The notes: generated by a model not told the origin, from the sequence alone. Positions 16,461 to 25,819 are shown, counted from the first letter of the stretch. The stretch: 64,000 nucleotides of DNA from Bog-756 sp052326605 (GCA_052326605.1 JBKQMB010000096.1:40659-104658), one strand, 5' to 3'. Program-made: numbers and translations.

Positions 16461-17630
16461 TTACCGGACGCCTGTGGCTACGAGGACTCCGAGCGCGGCG
16501 GCCATCGACAGCGGGACGGCGACCACCCCGATGCGGCTTGCCCTGATGATCGACGGGTATGCCCCTGCGGTCCGGGCCGCTCGTAGCCACAGCATCCAGG
16601 CGAGCGATCCGGTCACGAAGAGGTTCGGCCCGAGATTCAGTCCGATGAGCAGGGCGAACGGGTGGTCGGGGATGCGGGCGGCGAGCAGCGATGCGGCAGG
16701 GAGGTTGTTGACCAGCACGGAGCCGGCGGCTGCGACGCCGGCCGTTCCCCACACACCGAGGTGCGAGAGAAGAGTGGCCGGCCCGGACCACACCCGACCC
16801 AGGGTTCCCAACGCCACTGCCACCCCGAACAAGCCCACGAGCAATGGCAGCCCGAGCACCTCGGCCACGTGCCGAGGCTCGTCCTTGCCGGTACCCAGTC
16901 GGATTCCGATCGCCACGATGCCGACGAGCACCACCGGCAGCGCGGGAGAGCGCAGGACGAGCACCAGAACCGTGGCGGCCACCACCGCCAGCAAGCCGAG
17001 TCCGAGCCTTGGCCGTTCCGATGGCGCCAGCTCGCCACTGCTCACCCGCAGAGCGCGGTGCTCCACGGCCATGACGACAAGAGCAGTCACGACGAGGGCG
17101 GCCAGGGCCGGCGCCCACATGCGGGAGAAGAATGCCACGCCGGTGAGTCGGATGTGTCCGAGGACGATGAGGTTGGTCAGGTTCGAACCAGGAAGGAACA
17201 GCGACCCGGCGTTGGAGAGCAGGAGGCAGCCATAGAGGAGCGGGGCCTCGCCCCCGCCTCGACTCCTGGCCGTGTAGACCAGCACCGGGGTGAGGAACGC
17301 CACCGAGGTGTCGAGGTTCAGCACGGCGGTCACCACAGCGATAATGGCGGTGGCACCCAGAAACAGGACACCTCCACCGTTCGACATCCGGGCGAGCTGG
17401 TGCCCGGCGGCGGCAAACAGTCCGTCGTCGTCGGCCACCAAGCCGATGAGGAGCAGTCCGGTCACGAGCACGAACGGTGACCAGTCCTGGGACGCCGCCG
17501 CTCTCGCGTCCGTGGGACTGACCGCGGTGGCCGCTGCCAGCCCGGCGATGCCGATACCGGCGAGCATCCAAGGGAGGTGGCGCTCGATCGGCGCCGGGTG
17601 CCGGCGCTGATCGGAGGAGTGTTCCACCAC
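16461..17630 (-). CDS. ArsB/NhaD-like (ion transporter superfamily) membrane transporter
   Basis: A 389-residue polytopic protein with about ten membrane helices. Two segments are diagnostic for the ArsB/CitM/NhaD superfamily: VLNLDTSVAFLTPVL and SNAGSLFLPGSNLTNLIVLG. They form the re-entrant substrate sites. Members move arsenite, Na+/H+ or dicarboxylates; no arsR, arsC or phosphatase gene is adjacent, so the substrate is open. Two GTG codons at 17630 and 17627 are equally plausible starts. Confidence 0.8.
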   Translation of the reverse strand: MVEHSSDQRRHPAPIERHLPWMLAGIGIAGLAAATAVSPTDARAAASQDWSPFVLVTGLLLIGLVADDDGLFAAAGHQLARMSNGGGVLFLGATAIIAVVTAVLNLDTSVAFLTPVLVYTARSRGGGEAPLLYGCLLLSNAGSLFLPGSNLTNLIVLGHIRLTGVAFFSRMWAPALAALVVTALVVMAVEHRALRVSSGELAPSERPRLGLGLLAVVAATVLVLVLRSPALPVVLVGIVAIGIRLGTGKDEPRHVAEVLGLPLLVGLFGVAVALGTLGRVWSGPATLLSHLGVWGTAGVAAAGSVLVNNLPAASLLAARIPDHPFALLIGLNLGPNLFVTGSLAWMLWLRAARTAGAYPSIIRASRIGVVAVPLSMAAALGVLVATGVR

Positions 17631-17791
17631 CCGAAGTCTGCCAGAGGCCGGCCTGACCGACCGAAAGCAGGAGATGCGTCTGATCGGGCATTCAGCGACG
17701 GCCCGAAGACCGTCCTCCCACCGGCCGCCACTCGGGGCGGAGCCGGTGCGACCGGCACGAGAGTACGCTGCAAACAGGGAAGGAGGTTGAC

Positions 17792-17905
17792 ATGACCGAC
17801 AAGTCTCCCCGCAAGACCGCCTCCAAGAAGTCCGGTAAGACGCTCAAAGAGAAGCGCCAAGCCAAGAAGGACAAGGAGCAGACCCGCAAGGGAGTGGTCC
17901 GCTGA
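17792..17905 (+). CDS. Very small Lys/Arg-rich protein (37 aa)
   Basis: Starts ATG with an excellent ribosome-binding site (GGAAGGAGGTTGAC). The product MTDKSPRKTASKKSGK followed by TLKEKRQAKKDKEQTRK contains about 14 Lys/Arg and no hydrophobic core. Small proteins with a KSGKxLKEKRQAKK core are, as I recall, widespread in Actinobacteria under hypothetical names. The charge suggests nucleic-acid or ribosome contact, but that is inference. Confidence 0.7.
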   Translation: MTDKSPRKTASKKSGKTLKEKRQAKKDKEQTRKGVVR

Positions 17906-18067
17906 CCGCTCATCCCGGTCGTCCGGCTCTCGTTCGCTGGCTGCCTACGGCACCGCACACGCGATCTACCGACCCGTGTGGCCTCGTCCGCGGGGCGGAG
18001 CCCACGCCGATCGGGGACGCTTCAGGGCGATGCCGCGGACTCCCTGTCGAGTTCCTCGGTGAGCCTT

Positions 18068-18541
18068 CTACGCGCTCGAGTCACCCTCTGCTCGATGCTC
18101 CGACGGCCGGACCCCGACATTGGCGCTGATCACTATGCGGGCCCGCTCTTCGGCTTCCTTCCGCTCGGCTTCGTGAACCCCGGACTGGACATCCTTGATC
18201 GCCGCATCGGGTCTGTCCTCGAGGCCGAGCAACTCGCCTTCGTTCAGCCCGTGTTTGGCGATCAACAAGGCGTCGAGCTTCGTTTGCATGGCTCGGCTCT
18301 CCCTGTTCTGGGTCGACTGGATGATGAACACCATGACGAACGTGATGAGGGTGGTGATCGAGGTGATCAGCATCTCGTAATGGGCATTGAAGAGACCACC
18401 CTTGACGAACAGCAGCCCAACGGCCCACATGACCACGACCGCCACAGCAATGCAGATGGCCGTAAACGAACCGAGCCATGTGGTCGTGTTGGAAACGGCG
18501 TGACTCGCCTTGTGGTGCATTCTGTGGCGGTCGTGCAGCAC
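18068..18541 (-). CDS. Low-affinity iron permease family membrane protein
   Basis: 157 residues from a GTG that has GGAGG five bases upstream; a GTG two codons earlier directly abuts that GGAGG and is less likely. Two membrane helices (about 22-45 and 56-77), the second in the diagnostic segment ITTLITFVMVFIIQSTQNRE, then KLDALL. This matches the Fet4-related low-affinity iron permease domain of bacteria, whose transport role is unproven. The C-terminal 60 residues are cytoplasmic and charged. Confidence 0.82.
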   Translation of the reverse strand: MLHDRHRMHHKASHAVSNTTTWLGSFTAICIAVAVVVMWAVGLLFVKGGLFNAHYEMLITSITTLITFVMVFIIQSTQNRESRAMQTKLDALLIAKHGLNEGELLGLEDRPDAAIKDVQSGVHEAERKEAEERARIVISANVGVRPSEHRAEGDSSA

Positions 18542-18547
18542 GGACAC

Positions 18548-18856
18548 CTCCGATCAGTATTCGACTCCGGCCGTCCCGGCTCGCCAGACCGGCACGCAAT
18601 GGAGCAGACCGGCACGCAATGGAGAGGCCTACCGCGTGCTTGCGGTCTACGCCCCCACCCTACGATGGGAATCCGCCCCGTCGACCACCACCGGGTTCGT
18701 GGTCGAGGGACGCGACGAGGAGACTTTGCCGAAGTCACGCCGCGACTTGGTGGCCCTGCGGCGCAGGGCCCGGGCACCGAGGCCGCCGCCAACGCGTGAG
18801 CGTGGGCGGCCGCCCCGAAACAGGGGCACCACACGCCGGCCGGACACCGGTCGCGA
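18548..18856. other. Gene-free stretch between iron-permease-like and 2-hydroxyacid dehydrogenase genes
   Basis: No supportable gene in about 310 nt. It holds a perfect 20-bp tandem duplication (annotated separately). The promoter of the iron-permease-like gene should lie here near 18550-18600; I cannot identify its -10 with confidence. Confidence 0.5.
18585..18624. repeat. Perfect tandem duplication, 2 x 20 bp
   Basis: CAGACCGGCACGCAATGGAG occurs at 18585-18604 and again, identically, at 18605-18624. It lies about 45 nt upstream of the iron-permease-like start, so it could change promoter spacing or duplicate an operator. Confidence 0.9.
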
Positions 18857-20044
18857 TCAGCCGTCGGTGGCGTCGACCAGTGCGGACCGGGCCAGGTCCC
18901 CGACGTCGGAGACGCCGGTGAGGCCCAGCGCCACCTCCATCTCGCCGCGCAGGATGCGCAGCACGTGGGCCACCCCCTCCTCCCCCCGTGCGGCTACGGC
19001 ATAGGCCCACGGCCGGCCGATCAGGCACGCCCGTGCACCAAGGGCCAGGGCCTTCACCACGTCGAGGCCGCTGCGGATCCCGCCGTCGACGAGCACTTCC
19101 GCCTGATCTCCGACCGCGTCGACGATGGCCGGGAGGGCCGAGATGGTCGAGGGCACACTGTCGAGCTGGCGGCCTCCGTGGTTGGAGACCACGATGGCGT
19201 CCGCTCCCCTGGCCACGGCCTCCCGGGCGTCCTCCTGGTCGAGGATCCCCTTGAGCACGAGCTTCCCGAGCCAGTGCTCGCGGACCCACGCGAGATCGTC
19301 CCAGGTCACGCTGGGATCGAACTGGCTGTCGGTCCAGTACCGGAAGGCGTCGGGCGTGGACGCCCCGGGCACCGCCTTCTCGAGGTTGCCGAACGTGAGC
19401 GGCTTCCCCCCGACCGCCACGTCACGCACCCATGTCGGGTGGGAGGCGAGGTCGTAGCCCCTCACCAGCTTCCTGGCGGCCGACAACGGGCCGACCATGC
19501 CGTTGCGCACGTCCCGGTAGCGGGCACCGACCACGGCGAGATCGACGGTGAGAACGAGTACCTGGCAACCCACCGCCTGGGCACGGTGCATCAGATCCTC
19601 CGCATAGGAGCGGTCGCGCATCACGTACAACTGGTACCAGAACGGCCGATCCGTGCCGGCGGCGACCTCCTCGATGCCACAGATCGACACGGTGGACTCG
19701 CAGAAAGGAATACCGCAGTCGGCGGCGGCCCGGGCGGCCTGCACCTCGGCCCGCCTGGCGAACATGCCCGCCAGGCCGACCGGCGCGAGCACCACCGGCA
19801 GGGAGAGCTGCTCGCCGAGCACCGTCGTCCCCAGCTTCCGCTCGGAGACGTCGCGCAGCACCCGTTGCCGCAGGCGGATCCGGCCGAGGTCCGCCGTGTT
19901 GGCGGCCATCGACGTCTCCTCATAGGCGCCGCCGTCGATGTAGTCGAAAAGCTGGCGGGGCAGCCGGCGGCGGGCGAGCTCGCGGTAGTCGCGAACCGAG
20001 GCCGGGGCGAGTCCGAGCGGGCGATCACGACCGGTGAGATTCAT
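18857..20044 (-). CDS. FMN-dependent alpha-hydroxy-acid dehydrogenase (LldD-like)
   Basis: 395 residues of the TIM-barrel family that includes L-lactate dehydrogenase LldD, glycolate oxidase and lactate monooxygenase. Seen: the N-terminal LPRQLFDYIDGGAYEET motif, the catalytic base His289 and substrate Arg292 in SNHGGRQLD, and the FMN-phosphate segments DGGIRSGLDVVKALALGA and GRPWAYAVA. The substrate (lactate, mandelate or another 2-hydroxyacid) is not fixed by sequence. The upstream open frame beyond the ATG at 20044 is not protein-like. It lies 195 nt after the permease gene. Confidence 0.9.
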   Translation of the reverse strand: MNLTGRDRPLGLAPASVRDYRELARRRLPRQLFDYIDGGAYEETSMAANTADLGRIRLRQRVLRDVSERKLGTTVLGEQLSLPVVLAPVGLAGMFARRAEVQAARAAADCGIPFCESTVSICGIEEVAAGTDRPFWYQLYVMRDRSYAEDLMHRAQAVGCQVLVLTVDLAVVGARYRDVRNGMVGPLSAARKLVRGYDLASHPTWVRDVAVGGKPLTFGNLEKAVPGASTPDAFRYWTDSQFDPSVTWDDLAWVREHWLGKLVLKGILDQEDAREAVARGADAIVVSNHGGRQLDSVPSTISALPAIVDAVGDQAEVLVDGGIRSGLDVVKALALGARACLIGRPWAYAVAARGEEGVAHVLRILRGEMEVALGLTGVSDVGDLARSALVDATDG

Positions 20045-20239
20045 GCCCCCATGCTTCCAGAGTCCGGCCGGCGGAGCACAGAGCGGCTGTCGCCTACTCG
20101 ACCTCTTCCCTGATGCGTTCGAGGGTGGTCCGCATGCCGTTGCGGTTGGTCCGACCCCGGGCCCACACCGAAGGCGAACTCGGTCCCCGGTTCGGAGGCG
20201 AGCACCGGGCCGGGCCCCACCGCGCACGGCGCGGCCGCT

Positions 20240-21700
20240 TCAGCCCTCGGTCGGCGATGGGGGACCGGCTGCCGGGACGGTCTCCTGCGACGCGGTGTCC
20301 GGCCGGGGCGGTCGGCGCCGGGGCCGGGCGGCGGCGGTCCGGGCGGCGGCGGCGGCCCTCAGTCTCGGAACGAAGATGAGGACGTAGCCGGTGGACAGCG
20401 CCCCCAGCACCACGATCACGCTGATCGGGGCGATGGAGAGGTGGTGGGCGTTCCTTGGATCGGAGAGCCCGGTGGCGAGGAACAGGATGCTGAAGAGCAC
20501 GATCCCGAGCACCGCCAACGGCTTGCCGGCGATGAGCCGGAACGGGCGCTCCCGCGTCTCGCGCCTGCGCAGGACCACGAGGCACAGCGAAGCGATGGCG
20601 TAGATGCCTGCTTCGATGGTGGCGCCGACCGCCACCAGCAGCAGCCACTGGCCGGTGGCGAACACCACCGCGGCGACAGCGGCGGACACCACGGCCAGCG
20701 TGGTCACGGCCACCCAGGGTACCGCCCGCAGATTCAGCCAGGCGAACTGGCGCGGGAGGTTCCCCTCCCGGGCGGCGGCGTAGATGAAACGCGAGGCGAC
20801 CAGGAAGCCCCCGTTGAACGTGTTGAGGGCCGTAAGCACGGTCAGGGCCAGCATCCACAGCTCGCCCACGGTTCCCAGCGCCGCCTGGCCGAGCAGAAGT
20901 TGGGGATAGGCGCTGCCGTGGAGGCTGGAGTAGGGCACCAGGTGGGCCAGGGCCAGTGCGAACAGGCTGGACACGATCCAGATCAGCACCGGGGCGATGA
21001 AGAGTGCCCGGGTGATGACCGGCGGGGTCCTGGCCTCCTCCGAAGTGGTGGTGACCCACTCGAAGGCGGCATAGAGGAAGAGGGCGAAGGCAATCGCCTG
21101 GATCCCCGAGAAGCTGCCCTTGCCGAACAGGTTGAACGGGTGGTGGAATGCACCCCCCACATGGAACAGGGCGACCACCGACAGCGCCACGGTTCCGGCC
21201 AGCACGGTGTAGGTGACGACGGTCTGCACCCAGCCGGCGAGGCGCACTCCCAGCAGGTTGGCGGCCAGCGCCAGCCCGAGCAGCACGGCGATCCATAGAT
21301 AGGCCAGCTCCGCAGGCTCGTCCAGCACGTGACGGACGGCCGCGCCGATCAGGAATGCATCGGCGGCGATGACCAGGACCACCGTCGTCATGTAGGTGAA
21401 GGTGACCGACAGGGCGGTCCTGTTGCCCACGGCCCGGCCCAGGTAGAGGCGGATCCCGGCCGCCGTGGGGTACAGGCCGTTCAGCTCGGAGAAGATCCCC
21501 GACACCAGCAGGACGATGAGGCCGCCGAGGAAGATGGCCACGGCCGCCGTGGCGCCCGGGGCGTACGCCAGCACCGACACCACCCCCAGGTAGTCGATGG
21601 CGGCAAAGGCGAGCCCGGCGGAGGTGGCCGTGGCCGTGGCCGTGCCGATCGACCGGCGGAGGGCCACGGCGACGGGGTGCGCCGGGTCGGCGCCGGACAT
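20240..21700 (-). CDS. APC-family amino acid/polyamine permease
   Basis: A 486-residue permease with about 12 membrane helices and a short Arg/Pro-rich cytoplasmic tail. The first helix carries the SAGLAFAAIDYLG and GIFSELNGLYPTAAG segments expected of APC transporters, and EWVTTTSEEARTPP lies in the inner loop. Its ATG overlaps the stop of the SCP2-like gene by one base, so the pair is co-translated. It likely imports the amine or amino acid used by the upstream aminotransferase; that link is inference. Confidence 0.88.
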   Translation of the reverse strand: MSGADPAHPVAVALRRSIGTATATATSAGLAFAAIDYLGVVSVLAYAPGATAAVAIFLGGLIVLLVSGIFSELNGLYPTAAGIRLYLGRAVGNRTALSVTFTYMTTVVLVIAADAFLIGAAVRHVLDEPAELAYLWIAVLLGLALAANLLGVRLAGWVQTVVTYTVLAGTVALSVVALFHVGGAFHHPFNLFGKGSFSGIQAIAFALFLYAAFEWVTTTSEEARTPPVITRALFIAPVLIWIVSSLFALALAHLVPYSSLHGSAYPQLLLGQAALGTVGELWMLALTVLTALNTFNGGFLVASRFIYAAAREGNLPRQFAWLNLRAVPWVAVTTLAVVSAAVAAVVFATGQWLLLVAVGATIEAGIYAIASLCLVVLRRRETRERPFRLIAGKPLAVLGIVLFSILFLATGLSDPRNAHHLSIAPISVIVVLGALSTGYVLIFVPRLRAAAAARTAAARPRRRPPRPDTASQETVPAAGPPSPTEG

Positions 21701-22059
21701 CAGGAGTCGGGCCAGATCACGTAGCTGATGGCGTCCAGGCGCATGACGTCCTCCTGAGAGCCCTTCACTGTGATCTCACCCCGCAAGTACTTCTGCACCG
21801 GGTTCAGGTCGCCCCAGAACATGTCGCAGAAGATCTCGGACTCCGCCGTCACCACGATGTCCGGCGTGCCCACATGGCCCTCGGGGACCGAGAGGATCTC
21901 ACCCCGTTCGACCATCATCGAGAACGTGGACCCTGTGTCCGCACAGATGAAGTGCAGGGTCCTCGACCAGTCGCGCTGCATCTTGCGCAGCCGCGCGTTC
22001 TCGTTGCAGCTGACCGTGTAGTCGGCCAGGGCCTCTGCCAGCTCGTCCCAGCTCGCCAC
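21700..22059 (-). CDS. SCP2-like domain protein (119 aa)
   Basis: Starts at a GTG preceded by a GGGGGG tract. The segment TGSTFSMMVERGEILSVPEGH followed by PDIVVTAESEIFCDMFWGDLNP and KYLRGEITVKGSQEDVMRLDAI fits the SCP2 sterol-transfer fold. It is sandwiched between a class III aminotransferase (8 nt upstream) and an APC permease (1-nt overlap). That is an unexpected place for a lipid-binding fold, so it may bind an amine or cofactor instead. Confidence 0.75.
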   Translation of the reverse strand: MASWDELAEALADYTVSCNENARLRKMQRDWSRTLHFICADTGSTFSMMVERGEILSVPEGHVGTPDIVVTAESEIFCDMFWGDLNPVQKYLRGEITVKGSQEDVMRLDAISYVIWPDS

Positions 22060-22067
22060 GGTCCCCC

Positions 22068-23429
22068 CTAACCGGCCGTGGCCGTTGCCGGGCGCGTCGG
22101 CCGGCGACGGGGTCGCTTCGGTGCGGACTCCTCGGGACCGGCTCCGGACTCCAGGTCGTCGATGGCCCGGTCGAGCGCCTCGAGGAGGAAGTCCACCTCG
22201 GCATCCTCGATGACCAGTGAGGGCATCAGCCGCATCACGGCGGGCTGGTTGCCGCTGTAGATGGCGAGGACGCCGTGGCGGGCCAGGTGGTACGACATGC
22301 GCGGACCCATGGAGTCCTCGGCGTACTCGATGCCCGCCATCAACCCGAGCCCACGCACATCGGAGATCACCTCCGGATGGGCCTCGGCGATGGAGTCGAG
22401 CCCGGCGAAGAGCCGGTCTCCCATGGCGGCGGCGTGGGCCACCAGACCGGTCTCCTCGATGACGGCGATCACCTCGAGCGCCACCGCACACGCCAGGTCC
22501 GAACCTCCGAACGTGGACAGGTGGATGAAGGGATTGGGGATCAGGAACTCCCGGAGCTCCTCGGTGAACACGGTGGCCGATATCGGCACCAGCGACCCCC
22601 CGAGCGACTTGGCGATGGTCATGATGTCGGGCACCACCCCGAAGTGCTCACCCGCCCACCAGCGCCCGGTCCGGCCGAGGCCGGTCTGGATCTCGTCCAG
22701 GATCAGGAGTGCCCCGGCCCGGTCACAGGCGGCACGCACCGCCCTCAGGTAGTCCGGCGGCGGCATCACGATGCCCCCTTCGCCCTGGATCGGCTCGAGC
22801 AGCACCGCGGCGGTGTGGTCGTCGACCACATCGGCAAGGGCATCGGGGTCCCCGAAGGGCACCTGGACGAAGCCGGGCATCAGCGGCTCGAACGGCTGGC
22901 GGAACGCGCCCCGGCCTGCGGCCGACAGGGCGAACCCGGTGTGTCCGTGGTAGCCGTTGACCGACGAGACGATCCCGGGGCGCCCGGTCGAGCCCCGGGC
23001 CAGCTTGATGGCGAAGTCGACCGCCTCGCCCCCGCCGGTGCCGAACATGGTGCAGGACAGGTCCCCCGGTGTGATCTCCGCCAGCTTGGCCGCCAACCCG
23101 GCCTTCTCCCTCGAGCAGAGCAGGAAGTTGCCATGGTCCAGCCGGTCGACCGCCGCATGGGCGGCGGCCACGACCCGCGGATTGCGCCGGCCGACGTTGA
23201 ACGAGCCGGCCGACGTAAAGCAGTCGAGGAACCGGCGCCCGTCGAGGTCCCAGACCCAGGGACCGGATCGCTGCGCTTCGATGATGTCGAGTCCGGCCGC
23301 CCGCATGACCCGGACCTTCTGGGGGTTCAGATAGGTGGCGAACTCTTCGAGGGCTTTGCTCTTGGCGGCGGGGTCCGGGACGAACTCGAGTCCCTCGGCC
23401 CAACCGCCCTGGGGGCGGTCGTTGTCCAT
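22068..23429 (-). CDS. Class III PLP-dependent aminotransferase
   Basis: 453 residues from the ATG at 23429. The PLP Lys is K274 in TIAKSLGGSL; D245 in LILDEIQTGLGRTG binds the pyridine nitrogen; FGTGGGEAVDFAIKLAR and GYHGHTGFALSA bind phosphate and ring. The overall type is that of ornithine/acetylornithine/putrescine/GABA aminotransferases. The C-terminal 25 residues form an Arg/Pro/Glu-rich tail beyond the usual end. The operon with an SCP2-like protein and APC permease suggests import and transamination of an omega-amino compound. Confidence 0.9.
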   Translation of the reverse strand: MDNDRPQGGWAEGLEFVPDPAAKSKALEEFATYLNPQKVRVMRAAGLDIIEAQRSGPWVWDLDGRRFLDCFTSAGSFNVGRRNPRVVAAAHAAVDRLDHGNFLLCSREKAGLAAKLAEITPGDLSCTMFGTGGGEAVDFAIKLARGSTGRPGIVSSVNGYHGHTGFALSAAGRGAFRQPFEPLMPGFVQVPFGDPDALADVVDDHTAAVLLEPIQGEGGIVMPPPDYLRAVRAACDRAGALLILDEIQTGLGRTGRWWAGEHFGVVPDIMTIAKSLGGSLVPISATVFTEELREFLIPNPFIHLSTFGGSDLACAVALEVIAVIEETGLVAHAAAMGDRLFAGLDSIAEAHPEVISDVRGLGLMAGIEYAEDSMGPRMSYHLARHGVLAIYSGNQPAVMRLMPSLVIEDAEVDFLLEALDRAIDDLESGAGPEESAPKRPRRRPTRPATATAG

Positions 23430-23463
23430 GGCCTGACCATACCTCCGGGTCCACCCGTGCCGC

Positions 23464-24456
23464 CTACTGCAGGAGGTCGATGACCTCCGAGCGCTCGGCG
23501 ACGAGCTCCTCGGTGGTGATCCGGATCCGCTCTTTGGCGAACTCGTCATGGGCCAGGCCCTCGACCACTTCCCAGGCGCCGGAGCCCTTGGCCCGCACCG
23601 GAAAACCGAACTGGAGGCCCTGGGGCACGCCGTACTCCCCGTCGGAGACGACGGCGAGTGAGGTGAAGTCGTCCCCCGGGGTGGCGGTGCGGATGCTCAC
23701 CACGGAGTCGATGGCGGCGTTGGCCGCAGACGCGGCCGAGGACAGCCCGCGGGCGTCGATGATGGCCGCCCCGCGCCTCTGCACCGTGGTGATGAACTCT
23801 CCCTGCAGCCACCCGGTGTCGTCGATGACCTCGGGGACCGGCGTGCCGTCGATGCGTGCGTTGGCGAAGTCGGGGAATTGGGTGGCGGAGTGGTTGCCCC
23901 AGATGGCCAGGTTGGTGACCGAGGAGACCGGCACGCCGGCCCGCTTGGCCAGCTGGCTCTTGGCGCGGTTCTCATCGAGCCGGGTCATGGCGAACCACCG
24001 GTCGGTCGGCACCTCGGGCGCGTTCGAGCGGGCGATCAGGCAGTTGGTGTTGCACGGGTTGCCGACCACCACCACCCGCACGTCCGAGGCGGCATTTGCC
24101 GCGATGGCCCGACCCTGGGGTCCGAAGATCCCCCCGTTGATGGTGAGCAGGTCCCCGCGCTCCATCCCGGCCTTGCGGGGGACGGAGCCGACCAGCAGCG
24201 CCCACGAGGTCCCTTCGAAGGCGACGTCGAGGTCGGTGGTGGTGATGATGTCGTTGACCAGGGGGAACGCTCCGTCGTCGACCTCCATGACCACGCCTTC
24301 GAGGGCCTTCATGCCGGGCTCGATCTCGAGGAGGCGCAACACGACCGGTTGGTCCGGACCGAGCAGCTGACCGGACGCGATGCGGAAGAGGAGTGCGTAG
24401 CCGATCTGGCCGGCGGCCCCGGTGACGGTGACGTGGATCGGTGGTTTGGCTGCCAT
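23464..24456 (-). CDS. mdh: Malate dehydrogenase
   Basis: 330 residues, type-2 (cytosolic-like) MDH that oxidises malate to oxaloacetate with NAD+. Seen: VTGAAGQIGYALLFRIASG at the NAD fold, the VGSVPRKAGMERGDLL loop with substrate arginines, TRLDENRAKSQLAKRAG, and the catalytic His in IWGNHSATQFPD. It lies 69 nt downstream of icd on the same strand, forming a TCA pair. Confidence 0.96.
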   Translation of the reverse strand: MAAKPPIHVTVTGAAGQIGYALLFRIASGQLLGPDQPVVLRLLEIEPGMKALEGVVMEVDDGAFPLVNDIITTTDLDVAFEGTSWALLVGSVPRKAGMERGDLLTINGGIFGPQGRAIAANAASDVRVVVVGNPCNTNCLIARSNAPEVPTDRWFAMTRLDENRAKSQLAKRAGVPVSSVTNLAIWGNHSATQFPDFANARIDGTPVPEVIDDTGWLQGEFITTVQRRGAAIIDARGLSSAASAANAAIDSVVSIRTATPGDDFTSLAVVSDGEYGVPQGLQFGFPVRAKGSGAWEVVEGLAHDEFAKERIRITTEELVAERSEVIDLLQ

Positions 24457-24525
24457 GGGCCGAGGCTAACCCGGTCGGTTGCGATCGGTCGAACCTGGGC
24501 CCCGGGGGCCAGGGTGGGACCCCCG

Positions 24526-25722
24526 CTACAGGTGGTCGACGACGGCCGAGGCGAACTCCGAGCACTTGACCTCGGTGGCACCCACCATCAGCCGGGCGAA
24601 GTCGTAGGTGACCACCTTGTCGGCGATGGTCGCCTCCAGCGCGGCCACGATGTCGGCGGCGGCCTCGGTCCACCCCATGTGCTCGTACATCATCACGCCC
24701 GAGAGCAGGAGGGATCCGGGGTTGACCTTGTCCTGGCCGGCGTACTTGGGAGCGGTACCGTGGGTGGCCTCGAAGATGCCGTGGCCGGTCACGTAGTTGA
24801 TGTTGCCCCCGGGTGCGATTCCGATGCCGCCCACCTGGGCGGCCAGGGCATCGGAGAGATAGTCGCCGTTGAGGTTGGTGGTGGCCAGGACGTCGAACTC
24901 CTCGGGGCGGGTCAGCACCTGCTGGAGGGTGATGTCGGCGATGCTGTCCTTGACCAGCAGCTTGTCGCCGGGCCGGCCTCCGCAGTCGTCCCAGCCGACG
25001 GCGACGTCGGCGAACTCCTCGCGGACCAGTTCGTAGCCCCAGTTGCGGAACGCCCCCTCGGTGAACTTCTGGATGTTCCCCTTGTGGACGATGTTCACGC
25101 TGGCCCGATCGTGGGACAGGGCGTAACTGATGGCCGCCCGGATCAACCGCTTCGAGGCGAACTCCGAGATCGGCTTGATGCCGATGCCGGAGCCCTCGCG
25201 GATCTCCCATCCCATCTCGTCGCGCAGGAACGCCGAGAGCTTGGCCGCCTCGGGGGTGTAGGCCTCGACCTCGAGGCCGGCGTAGATGTCCTCGGTGTTC
25301 TCGCGGAAGATGACCATGTCGACCTTCTCGGGGTGGAGCACCGGGGAGGGTACGCCGGTGAACCACCGCACCGGGCGGAGGCACACGTAGAGGTCGAGGA
25401 TCTGGCGGATGGCCACGTTGAGGGAGCGGATGCCGCCGCCGATCGGCGTGGTCAGCGGGCCCTTGATGCCGATCAGGTGGGTTCGGAACGTCTCGACGGT
25501 CTCGTCGGGCAGCCAACTCCCGGTCTCGTCGAATGCCTTCTGGCCCGCGAGCACTTCCTTCCACGCCACCGACTTACCGTGCTTGGCGGCCGCGGCGTCG
25601 AGCACCAGCTTCGCCGCCGGCCAGATGTCCACGCCGGTGCCATCCCCTTCGATGAAGGGGATGATCGGTTCGTCGGTTACGTGGAGGGCACCGTCGGGAC
25701 CCGGTGTGATCAGATCGGCCAT
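24526..25722 (-). CDS. icd: Isocitrate dehydrogenase
   Basis: 398 residues from the ATG at 25722; further upstream the frame is non-coding in character. The substrate-binding helix GIRSLNVAIRQ includes the Ser that is phosphorylated in E. coli, followed by the YVCLRPVRWF and FRENTEDIYAG segments. The cofactor loop is ATHGTAPKYAGQDKVNP. Lys and Tyr at the cofactor site suggest NADP+ use. It converts isocitrate to 2-oxoglutarate, feeding sucCD. Confidence 0.96.
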   Translation of the reverse strand: MADLITPGPDGALHVTDEPIIPFIEGDGTGVDIWPAAKLVLDAAAAKHGKSVAWKEVLAGQKAFDETGSWLPDETVETFRTHLIGIKGPLTTPIGGGIRSLNVAIRQILDLYVCLRPVRWFTGVPSPVLHPEKVDMVIFRENTEDIYAGLEVEAYTPEAAKLSAFLRDEMGWEIREGSGIGIKPISEFASKRLIRAAISYALSHDRASVNIVHKGNIQKFTEGAFRNWGYELVREEFADVAVGWDDCGGRPGDKLLVKDSIADITLQQVLTRPEEFDVLATTNLNGDYLSDALAAQVGGIGIAPGGNINYVTGHGIFEATHGTAPKYAGQDKVNPGSLLLSGVMMYEHMGWTEAAADIVAALEATIADKVVTYDFARLMVGATEVKCSEFASAVVDHL

Positions 25723-25819
25723 GGGCGGCAGCCTATCGGCGCCCCCTGCCACCTTCCCAACCGGGCCGGCGCCCCACCGGCGTCGGGGGACGAGGGCGCC
25801 GGCTCCGCGGAGGCCCGGC

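Noticed and set aside
23972..25564. 530-codon frame overlapping mdh and icd
   Set aside because: Alternate reading of two certain genes; Arg/His/Gly-rich and no recognizable fold.
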